This document shows, piece by piece, positions 7,960 through 14,735 of a stretch of DNA of 64,000 bases; the first letter of the stretch is position 1, and every line of letters starts with the position of its first letter. The stretch covers positions 62,001 to 126,000 of the forward strand of contig JALHPO010000005.1 of assembly GCA_022842445.1 (NCBI GenBank), given 5' to 3'. The position numbers and the translations under genes were made by a program. The notes beneath the pieces were generated by a model. The model made no database searches, had not been told where the DNA came from, and saw nothing but the letters and a program-made list of their open reading frames with translations. The stretch comes from Nitrospira sp. (GTDB lineage: Bacteria > Nitrospirota > Nitrospiria > Nitrospirales > Nitrospiraceae).

Positions 7960-8946
7960 ATGAACGACACCGCCTCGACTTTCCGCCCGCCGTGGCTGCT
8001 TCGCAACGCGCATCTGATGACACTGGTCCCTCGGTATCTGCCACGAGACCTCTCGCTGGGGGCAATCCCCCAAGAGTCCCGCCTCTTTACGACGAGGCCC
8101 GACACTCAATTACTGGGATACTGCCATTGGCAAGATAATCGGACAGCCTTTCCCACAGTGGTATTAGTCCACGGCCTGGAAGGCTCCAGCGAATCGAAGT
8201 ACATGCTCGGTATCACAGAAAAAGCCTATCGGACCGGGTTCAATGTCATTCGCATGAATCAACGTACCTGCGGGGGAACCGAACATCTGACTCCGACCCT
8301 CTATAACAGCGGCCTCAGCGAAGACTATCGCGCGATCGTCACTGAGCTTGTCGAACGGAATGGACTCAATCGGATTTGGCTGGTTGGCTATTCGATGGGG
8401 GGAAACCTTGTTTTAAAGGCTGCGGGTGAATTAGGCACTTCCCAGCCGGCGCTTGCAGGGGCCCTTGCTGTCTGTCCGAACATTGACCCGACGCGATGCG
8501 CCGAAGCTCTGGAGCAGCCGCGCAACTGGATTTATCACAAACATTTTCTCATGAATCTGAAAACAAGGCTGCGCCGTAAATCCGCACTCTTTCCAGGCAG
8601 ATGGGATCTGTCACGACTGGATCGTATCTCATGCATCAGTGAATTCGACGATGTCTATACGGCTCATGATGGAGGCTATCAAAGCGGCGCCGACTATTAC
8701 GACCGGGCCGGCGCGCGCCATGTGCTGGGCTCCATCGCAGTTCCCACTCTCATCATCACTGCCCAAGACGATCCCTTCATTCCCTACTCGATGTTCACGA
8801 TTCCATTGATTCAGCGGCACCCAACAATTTGCGTCGTCGCACCTCGCTATGGAGGCCATTGTGGGTTTTTTCACGGAAGCCGAAACGGAGAAGATCCCTA
8901 TTGGGCGGAGAATCGGATCGTGGAGTTTTTACGGAAGCACCGATAG
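7960..8946 (+). CDS. YheT-type alpha/beta hydrolase
   Basis: The 328-residue protein starts with FRPPWLLRNAHLMTLVPRYL, the typical N-terminus of the YheT/EMB8 family of alpha/beta hydrolases. The oxyanion-side motif VLVHGLEGSSESKY and the nucleophile elbow GYSMGGN (Ser) follow. DDPFIP carries the expected acidic residue, and the GGHCGF run near the C-terminus holds the catalytic His. Physiological substrates are not established for the bacterial family. I prefer the ATG at 7960 because conserved sequence begins there; one at 7942 would add six residues. A convergent hairpin follows the stop. Confidence 0.85.
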   Translation: MNDTASTFRPPWLLRNAHLMTLVPRYLPRDLSLGAIPQESRLFTTRPDTQLLGYCHWQDNRTAFPTVVLVHGLEGSSESKYMLGITEKAYRTGFNVIRMNQRTCGGTEHLTPTLYNSGLSEDYRAIVTELVERNGLNRIWLVGYSMGGNLVLKAAGELGTSQPALAGALAVCPNIDPTRCAEALEQPRNWIYHKHFLMNLKTRLRRKSALFPGRWDLSRLDRISCISEFDDVYTAHDGGYQSGADYYDRAGARHVLGSIAVPTLIITAQDDPFIPYSMFTIPLIQRHPTICVVAPRYGGHCGFFHGSRNGEDPYWAENRIVEFLRKHR

Positions 8947-8951
8947 GAGAA

Positions 8952-8980
8952 CCGGCTGCGCCGAGGTCCGGCGCAGCCGG
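8952..8980. terminator. Bidirectional hairpin between convergent genes
   Basis: CCGGCTGCGCC (8952-8962) and GGCGCAGCCGG (8970-8980) make a perfect 11-bp GC-rich stem with a 7-base loop. It lies exactly between the stops of two convergent genes, so it probably ends or stabilises both transcripts. It lacks a T run. Confidence 0.7.
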
Positions 8981-8992
8981 CACAGGTTGCAG

Positions 8993-9451
8993 TTATGCCG
9001 CTTTACGAAGCTTACGTGAATCCTTCTCCGCAACGAGCACAGCGCACTTCTTCACCCAATTGAGAATCAGCCAGGCGCTGCAGGAAACAATCCCCGTGAT
9101 GAACACCCAGTTGTACGCCATCTTGCCGGACTTTCCGAGAAACGGCCCCGCAACGAAGAGAGACACCCCATAACCAATTGTGACCGCGAATAGAGTGGCC
9201 AACGGAAGAATGATCGCCTGGAACGGCGCAATCCATGGCCACTCTTCCGGCGGTTTCGTCGCCAGTTGCCGGGCGCCCATCCAAGCAATCACCAAGGCGC
9301 CGCCATAGCCGATAAACTGGACAAGGTCGGATGCCCGAAGTTTTCCCAGGGCTGTTTCTCGAAAGAGCGGAATTTGCCCCAGCACCATGGCCAGGAGAAA
9401 AGTCAGGACCATGGCCACGCCGTATTCCATCATCCACTTGCGAGCATTCAT
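8993..9451 (-). CDS. Small integral membrane protein, unknown
   Basis: The 152-residue protein has four predicted membrane helices (about 10-27, 42-60, 75-100 and 118-137) and a basic C-terminus (KDSRKLRKAA). I set the start at 9451, where GAGGAGGAACGCG precedes the ATG; upstream in-frame starts have no such site. I do not recognise a family. It is convergent with the hydrolase gene and separated from pafA by about 100 bases. Confidence 0.65.
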   Translation of the reverse strand: MNARKWMMEYGVAMVLTFLLAMVLGQIPLFRETALGKLRASDLVQFIGYGGALVIAWMGARQLATKPPEEWPWIAPFQAIILPLATLFAVTIGYGVSLFVAGPFLGKSGKMAYNWVFITGIVSCSAWLILNWVKKCAVLVAEKDSRKLRKAA

Positions 9452-9568
9452 CGCGTTCCTCCTCGGCAGCACCATTCGTGAATCGCGACCACGACTCAAT
9501 ATTGAACAAGAGTGTAGCATGAGGACGGTTCGCTCATAGAAACAATACGTTAGAGAATGAATGACGGT

Positions 9569-11059
9569 TCAGGTCGTCACGCCCTGCAGGTGGGATCGAA
9601 CGTCCTGGACATAGGTTCTGAAGGGGTCCGGCATGGGGAAAGGGGCCCGCCCTCGTACCTGAAAGATTGACCAGTTGATGACGTACGCAGGAAAGAACCG
9701 TTCATCCGGTCTTGGCTCGTCCGGTTCGGAAGGAGATCCACCAGCCAGCAGATGTTTCACCAGTTCACCCCGCCCGAATGCGCGAGTATTCTTGGGTGCA
9801 TGGTCTGCGGCGATAGCCACTGCGCTGTCGGTAATAAGGCGAGGTACGCGGCCTTCCTCCAGCAACCCGTAATAGAGACTCTTCCCCTGGTTCAGATTGT
9901 GGTACTCGAGATCGAGACTCTTCAACATGGGATCCTGCCACCCCGCCTGCTCCGCCTCACGGTAAGATTCCAACAGCCACAATTTCGACGCCCAATCGAT
10001 CCGCCCCACCAGCTTGGTATAGTCTCCGCGCAAGTCTCGAAGCACCGCCTCCCATTGATTGAGCACCCAATCAGTCTCCTCATCCTGCCCCCGGCAATGG
10101 GTTTGCGCTGCAGCCAAGAACTGCTCCTGAATATCGATCGCTGAAATCGTCTTGCCCGATTGCAGCTGAACAAGCCACTGCCGGTCCTGATCTTGAGATA
10201 TCTCCTGCAAGCTCTCGACCGGCTCGTTGAGGTCGAGATCGCGTGGCGCATGGCCCTCCTCGATCAATTGCAGTACCAGGCCGGTCGTGCCCAGTTTCAA
10301 CGCGGTCGCATACTCCGCCATATTCGAGTCACCCAGCAACAAATGAATACGCCGGTACTGGTTGGGGTCGGCCAGCGGTTCATCCCGCGTATTCACAATC
10401 GCCCGGTTCTGCTGCACCCATTCGAAGAAGTCGTTCACGATATGATCGGCACGCTGCGAAATCTGATACGGCAGCGGTGCACGGTCCGATCCATGCCCCA
10501 GTGAGGCACGCGGCACGATCAAGCGATCCACCTGAATCCAGGCATCTTGCGGGCTGGCTGATCCAACCCGGCCTGATCCGGTAAAAATCTGCCTGGTCAC
10601 CAGAAAGGTCACGAGCGGCCCCAGCCCACGCCTGGTGAACGGAAACCGCCGCGTCACTAGATAGTTCTCGTGAGACCCGAACGTCGCATCGGTCTCATGG
10701 TCGATGTTGTTCTTGATCAGCGACAGGTCATCGGCCCACCCCAGTTCGTCGATCGCCTGTTGAAGCACGAGATCGCCGGCGCGGTCCGAGGCCACCACAT
10801 CCGTCAGGCTGTTGCATTCGGGTGAGGCATATTCCAAATGCCCCATGTCGAGATACATCCGCCCCGCGTTGGTCAAGAACCCGCCGTTTCCAGGCGGCTC
10901 ATCGTGACCGCGATGGTGAAGATCCAGCAGGCCGCGGCGCTGCACATTGAAAATATGATCGCGCAGCTTGTGCGCAAACCAGGCAGGGGAATGGTCGGGT
11001 CGATCTTGATGGACGAGAAGTCCATACTCTGTTTCCAATCCAAAAATGCGGTTCAGCAT
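9569..11059 (-). CDS. pafA: Pup/UBact--protein ligase PafA
   Basis: This 496-residue protein belongs to the PafA/Dop glutamine-synthetase-like family: RIFGLETEYG at the N-terminus, then AGRMYLDMGHLEYASPEC with the catalytic Asp at D71, IKNNIDHETDATFGSHENYL, and ISQRADHIVNDFF followed by NTRDEPLADPNQYRR. It would activate the C-terminal glutamate of the Pup-like tag with ATP and attach it to lysines of target proteins. It lacks the extra segment before the catalytic Asp that marks Dop, and it sits last in the operon, the PafA place in actinobacteria. The Asp motif reads DMGHLEY where actinobacterial PafA has DVGSHPEY. The start at 11059 begins the conserved sequence; upstream codons run into an intergenic repeat. 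Confidence 0.88.
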   Translation of the reverse strand: MLNRIFGLETEYGLLVHQDRPDHSPAWFAHKLRDHIFNVQRRGLLDLHHRGHDEPPGNGGFLTNAGRMYLDMGHLEYASPECNSLTDVVASDRAGDLVLQQAIDELGWADDLSLIKNNIDHETDATFGSHENYLVTRRFPFTRRGLGPLVTFLVTRQIFTGSGRVGSASPQDAWIQVDRLIVPRASLGHGSDRAPLPYQISQRADHIVNDFFEWVQQNRAIVNTRDEPLADPNQYRRIHLLLGDSNMAEYATALKLGTTGLVLQLIEEGHAPRDLDLNEPVESLQEISQDQDRQWLVQLQSGKTISAIDIQEQFLAAAQTHCRGQDEETDWVLNQWEAVLRDLRGDYTKLVGRIDWASKLWLLESYREAEQAGWQDPMLKSLDLEYHNLNQGKSLYYGLLEEGRVPRLITDSAVAIAADHAPKNTRAFGRGELVKHLLAGGSPSEPDEPRPDERFFPAYVINWSIFQVRGRAPFPMPDPFRTYVQDVRSHLQGVTT

Positions 11060-11112
11060 GGGCTCACCCCACAATCTGCATGACAATTCGCCCAGCAATT
11101 ACCTGGCCCGTG

Positions 11113-11213
11113 CTTTTCGTGAAGCGTATCTCGTGAAGCGTAAAGCGCGGGAGGGAAAGAGAGTCCCTCTCGTCTTGTTTGCGAGTACGCTTCACGAGAT
11201 ACGAGCGACGAAG
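11113..11213. repeat. Imperfect palindrome of repeated words, upstream of pafA
   Basis: An 18-bp perfect inverted repeat, CGTATCTCGTGAAGCGTA (11125-11142) and its complement at 11186-11203, has partial matches on both flanks. The left arm carries the word CGTGAAGCGTA twice in tandem. The element fills most of the prcA-pafA gap and could fold in the mRNA. Similar elements precede prcB and dop. Confidence 0.8.
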
Positions 11214-11263
11214 AATGTAGAGACAAATCGACGATTGGAGTTGCCGTGCGCATGAATACCGCG

Positions 11264-12076
11264 CTAGGGGAAAGCAATCCCAATGTCCTTCGGCAGCAGC
11301 CGGCCCAGTTCGCCGGGCGTCACCGCCCGATACTTCGACGATCCTGATTGGCTTCGGTCCAACAAGGCACACTCGATGGTTTTCTCCGCCACCGAGTCCC
11401 GCAGATGGGCATAGAGCGCTGCCGTATCCATGGCAGCCGGTTCTTGCGTTGTCTCTGGGCTTGGCCCGGACATAGTCTCTCCGGCCTTTCGTTGCGCTCG
11501 ATCGCCCAATGTCCAGGCTCGGAGCGCAATCCCGCAGGCCTGCTCCAATGAAGGAGGACTGGGCGCCTGCTGCTTCAGATAGGCAACCATGTCGCGTTCC
11601 ACCGGTTTCGATGCAGCCAGCACGGCGCAATGAGCGCCCTCTTCAAACGTGCCGTCATAGTTGATGACGAGGAGCGAATCCTTGCCGGCTTTCTGCCCCA
11701 ATTCAGCCAACACAATCTTGGCGATGAACGGAGCTTTGAAGATCTCTTCAAACGCCTGCTTGATCACCGGCGCGATCCCGTACTTCACCATGCGGCCGCC
11801 CGTCACATCAGACGGCGACCGGTTAAAGCCTTCCACATGCGCCATCTCCAGCAGGCTGAATCTGATTTTTTCCAGATCCGCCGGATGCCCCATGCCGCCG
11901 AGCGCCAATCGATCATAGATTTCGTAGAGCTTCGGCGTCCCCTTGCTGACCGTCAGAAGCAGAATGCCGGAATCGTAGGACAGCGCGACGACCGGACTGC
12001 CCTGTTTGAACTGTTCATCCAAGTACTGCCGGCGATTACCGACCGCCTCAACCCACTTATATGGTTCTTCATACAT
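11264..12076 (-). CDS. prcA: 20S proteasome alpha subunit
   Basis: The 270-residue product is the alpha-type subunit forming the outer rings of the bacterial 20S proteasome. It has the family landmarks SPVVALSYDSGILLLT, LYEIYDRLALGGMGHPAD and the run LLVINYDGTFEEG, and no N-terminal catalytic threonine. A Pro/Glu/Ser-rich insertion (about 205-220, GPSPETTQEPAAMD) sits in the C-terminal part. The ATG at 12076 overlaps the prcB stop by 8 bases, giving translational coupling; a TTG nine bases further upstream is a less likely start. Alpha rings gate substrate entry and dock the Mpa ATPase. Confidence 0.9.
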   Translation of the reverse strand: MYEEPYKWVEAVGNRRQYLDEQFKQGSPVVALSYDSGILLLTVSKGTPKLYEIYDRLALGGMGHPADLEKIRFSLLEMAHVEGFNRSPSDVTGGRMVKYGIAPVIKQAFEEIFKAPFIAKIVLAELGQKAGKDSLLVINYDGTFEEGAHCAVLAASKPVERDMVAYLKQQAPSPPSLEQACGIALRAWTLGDRAQRKAGETMSGPSPETTQEPAAMDTAALYAHLRDSVAEKTIECALLDRSQSGSSKYRAVTPGELGRLLPKDIGIAFP

Positions 12077-12842
12077 GGCGTACAACCTTCGACTCGAATA
12101 GTCTCTTCAATTGATCATCCGGCATGACACGAACCCCGTCCTTCGCAATCAACTTGATAATCGGGTACAGATTGGATTCACGATTCACTCCCCCGGTCGC
12201 CGAATCGAATTCTGCCGCGCTCGTTAAGAGACGCAAGGCCTGAATGGCCGCTTCTTCTTCGGTCGAAGCGGAAAGCGGGCGTTCTCCCCACGTGTTGAGA
12301 TAATGAAGAATCCCGCGAATCGTCGGTGAACCGGACCCTGAGACGGCATACTCCACCCCTTCGAACTCGGCGCCAAGGATGTCGTAGAAATAAATCTTGG
12401 CCGCCTCCTGCTCGAAATCATAGCCGGCAAACACCGGCACGACCGCGCCGGTCCCGGACAGAGCCGCCGGGACGTTGTCCTTAAGCAGCTTCGAAACTGC
12501 TCGCAACTTGCCCTCAAAACTCAGCTCTTGCAGCTGCGTCCGCCGGTAGTACTTGAACGAATGCTCCAAGACCCGCACCATCTCGTAGGCCGTGGCCGGC
12601 ACGCCGGCGATGGCCATCACGCTGTGGCGGTCGATCTCCAAGACCTTATCGGTGCGATCGTACATCACCATGTTGCCGGCCGTTGCGCGGCGGTCTCCAG
12701 CCACCAATACGCCGTCCCGATACTTGAAAGCCAGAATCGTCGTGGCCGTCATGAACTCTCGGCCCTCTCCCGCCACAGCCGACGCCCCCAGCTGATAGCC
12801 CTGCTCCTTCAGCACCTGATAAAAATCGCCCTGCATCCCCAT
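12069..12842 (-). CDS. prcB: 20S proteasome beta subunit (catalytic)
   Basis: The 257-residue precursor contains a propeptide of 33 residues followed by TTILAFKYRDGVLVAGDRRA. By alignment with mycobacterial PrcB, Thr34 would be the N-terminal nucleophile (Thr1), with Asp50 and Lys66 matching Asp17 and Lys33. The residue before the cleavage site is Ala33, where actinobacterial PrcB has Gly. Other landmarks are the GSGSPTIRG and DSATGGVNR runs. It lies between the pup-like gene and prcA in the actinobacterial order, and its stop overlaps the prcA start. A repeat element precedes its start. Confidence 0.92.
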   Translation of the reverse strand: MGMQGDFYQVLKEQGYQLGASAVAGEGREFMTATTILAFKYRDGVLVAGDRRATAGNMVMYDRTDKVLEIDRHSVMAIAGVPATAYEMVRVLEHSFKYYRRTQLQELSFEGKLRAVSKLLKDNVPAALSGTGAVVPVFAGYDFEQEAAKIYFYDILGAEFEGVEYAVSGSGSPTIRGILHYLNTWGERPLSASTEEEAAIQALRLLTSAAEFDSATGGVNRESNLYPIIKLIAKDGVRVMPDDQLKRLFESKVVRHV

Positions 12843-12856
12843 CTCTTTTAGCTCCC

Positions 12857-12930
12857 CGTAAGGCGTGAAACGTGAGGCGATTCGACCGAAGCCTTTACCC
12901 CCTCACCCCTTACGCCTTACCCCTCACGTC
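12857..12930. repeat. Imperfect palindrome of repeated words between pup and prcB
   Basis: The left arm (12857-12879) contains CGTAAGGCGTGAAACGTGAGG and the right arm (12898-12929) contains the complementary words CCCTCACCCCTTACGCCTTA. A perfect 9-bp core pairs GTAAGGCGT (12858-12866) with ACGCCTTAC (12912-12920). It shares words with the elements upstream of pafA and dop and fills almost the whole pup-prcB gap. Confidence 0.8.
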
Positions 12931-12931
12931 T

Positions 12932-13126
12932 TTATTCCCCCGTCCGTTGCCGATACCGCTCCGCCTGCTTCGGATCGACCTTTCTCATTCGCTTGAGGAG
13001 GTTATCTTTCTCCGGAGACCCGGTATCAGGCCTCTTAGGCCCCCCGCCTTCTTCCGAAGGACCGGGCTGTTTAGGCATGGGGTCGACCGGTCCTTCTCGC
13101 CGCTCCGGCATCGCAATATGAGTCAT
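12932..13126 (-). CDS. pup: Prokaryotic ubiquitin-like protein (Pup/UBact type)
   Basis: This 64-residue protein is low in complexity and rich in Pro, Glu, Gly and Lys (PMPKQPGPSEEGGGPKRPD). It ends in a helical segment NLLKRMRKVDPKQAERYRQR and the C-terminus TGE. That matches the disordered Pup-like tags of Gram-negative proteasome operons described as UBact. The terminal residue is already Glu, so no deamidation step is needed before ligation. The usual penultimate Gly-Gly is Thr-Gly. Its ATG overlaps the dop stop as ATGA, with an AGGA site; an internal ATG at 13111 would remove five residues. Position between dop and prcB supports the call strongly. Confidence 0.9.
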   Translation of the reverse strand: MTHIAMPERREGPVDPMPKQPGPSEEGGGPKRPDTGSPEKDNLLKRMRKVDPKQAERYRQRTGE

Positions 13127-14649
13127 GATCCTGTGTCCTTTCTATCGTTCCACGCCTTCAATGCATCCAGCGGAGAATCGGCGGTCTCAAACCGTTCGGC
13201 GCAGGCCCTCACATCCGCAGGCTCGAATAGATCGCCCATCTCCAGGATACGCGGCATGAGCCCTCCCGTGAACTGAATACGCTCCCACTGCATGGATCTG
13301 ATGTGTTCGGAAAACCGTCTGATACAAAGCCCGCGCAATCCTCCCCTGGTATCGGATGGCCCCACGGATAAGGCCCGTTCAACGTCGGCCTCGGTCGTCA
13401 TTCGCCAGGCCTTCCCATCCGCCTCAAGTCCCAGATAGAGCCCCCGTGCAGGATCCACATTGTGATAGGCCAAATCCAAACTGGCCAACCACGGATCATC
13501 CCACCCGATCCGCTCTTCGCGCATGAAGGTCTCCAGCAGCCACAGCTTGGTGACCCAATCCAATTTGCCGACCAGACGCTGGCGGTCCTGTGCCAGCAAC
13601 CGGAGCGTCTCGCCCCATTCGTTCAACACCCAGTCCGATTCTTCATCGAGGCCGGCCAGTGTTCGCTCCGCCGCTCGATAATACTCCTCCTGAATATCCA
13701 GGGCCGTGATGGTCTGCCCATTCTGTCGTCGCACCGCCGCTTTGAGATCGATGTCGCGCGAGAGCTGTTTCACCGCCGTCACAGGCTGCTCTAACTCAAG
13801 AGACGGAGCTGCGCCGCGTTCGATCAAGTCCAGCACCAACTGCGTGGTCCCAACTTTCAACGCCGTGGCGTACTCACACATGTTGGCATCACCGATGATC
13901 AGATGAAGGCGGCGATATTTCTTCGGATCGGCATGCGGCTCATCCCGCGTATTGAGAATCGGCCGATTGTGCATCGTATCAACGCTCAAATCCGTTTCCA
14001 TGAAGTCCGCCCGCTGGGAGAGTTGAAACTGTCCCGGCACCACTCCCGATTCCTGCGCTTCAATCCCGACTTTGCCTGCGCCGGCGATTACTTGCCGGCT
14101 GACGAGGAACGGCAGCAGGCCCGCCCTCAGCTGTGGAAATGGAATAGACCGCAGCGCCAGATAATTGTCGTGGCAGCCGTAACTGTGCCCGTGAAAGTCT
14201 GTATTGTTCTTATAGAGTTGGACGTACTCGCCGCCTAGGCTCCGATTCCTTCGATCTGCCGCCCGCTGGACAATACGCTCACCGGCACGATCCTGCGCCA
14301 GCAGATCTTTTAACCTTCGACATTCCGGAGTCGAATACTCCGGATGGGTATGGTCGTTGTAAAATCGCGCGCCATTCGGCAGTACCAAGTCGCTCTTCAT
14401 CTCATGGAAAGAAAACGGCCTGTGCGCATCAAGCTTGGCGAACTCGTCTTCTTCCTTGTCCTGCGCCAGCCCGGAGACGCGAAACCCCCGCGCGTCTTCA
14501 TGAGGATCTTCACCGGCGTAGTCCCAGCGCCGCTCGAACGACGCCGTCAAATGTGCCCGCACCAACTCCATGGACTCGACGACCGGATCGACTTCCTCCA
14601 GATCGTCCCGCGTGATGCCGTACTCTGTTTCGATGCCGAAAAGCCGCAT
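13123..14649 (-). CDS. dop: Depupylase/deamidase Dop
   Basis: The 508-residue protein has the PafA/Dop fold landmarks: RLFGIETEYG, then LPNGARFYNDHTHPEYSTPEC with the catalytic Asp at D99, YKNNTDFHGHSYGCHDNYL, and ISQR-type substrate region SQRADFMETDLS with NTRDEPHADPKKYRR. The roughly 40-residue insertion at about 45-85, absent from the pafA product, fits the Dop loop. Dop removes the tag from substrates, and the encoded tag already ends in Glu, so depupylation is its likely main job. The true start is 14649; the 18 codons upstream in frame are encoded by a repeat element. The stop overlaps the pup start. Confidence 0.9.
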   Translation of the reverse strand: MRLFGIETEYGITRDDLEEVDPVVESMELVRAHLTASFERRWDYAGEDPHEDARGFRVSGLAQDKEEDEFAKLDAHRPFSFHEMKSDLVLPNGARFYNDHTHPEYSTPECRRLKDLLAQDRAGERIVQRAADRRNRSLGGEYVQLYKNNTDFHGHSYGCHDNYLALRSIPFPQLRAGLLPFLVSRQVIAGAGKVGIEAQESGVVPGQFQLSQRADFMETDLSVDTMHNRPILNTRDEPHADPKKYRRLHLIIGDANMCEYATALKVGTTQLVLDLIERGAAPSLELEQPVTAVKQLSRDIDLKAAVRRQNGQTITALDIQEEYYRAAERTLAGLDEESDWVLNEWGETLRLLAQDRQRLVGKLDWVTKLWLLETFMREERIGWDDPWLASLDLAYHNVDPARGLYLGLEADGKAWRMTTEADVERALSVGPSDTRGGLRGLCIRRFSEHIRSMQWERIQFTGGLMPRILEMGDLFEPADVRACAERFETADSPLDALKAWNDRKDTGS

Positions 14650-14654
14650 AATTT

Positions 14655-14735
14655 CGTGAGGCGTGAAACGTGAGGTGTCAGGCGATCGGGCCTCAGAATC
14701 CACCCCTGACGCCTAACCCCTTACCCCTAACGTCC
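14655..14735. repeat. Imperfect palindrome of repeated words between mpa and dop
   Basis: The left arm starts CGTGAGGCGTGAAACGTGAG (14655 onward) and the right arm (14702-14735) carries complementary words such as CCCCTGACGCCTAACCCC. It occupies almost the entire gap between the mpa stop and the dop start, ending 5 bases from the dop ATG. When read as protein it gives the false N-terminal extension ending SRFTPHEI. Confidence 0.8.

Noticed and set aside
11064..11630. Long minus-strand frame covering the prcA 3' end and the pre-pafA repeat
   Set aside because: It overlaps prcA in another frame, and its end is translation of the word-repeat element (RFTLHEIRFTK).
14650..14703. N-terminal extension of Dop
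   Set aside because: The 18 extra codons are encoded by the repeat element between mpa and dop; family homology begins at 14649.
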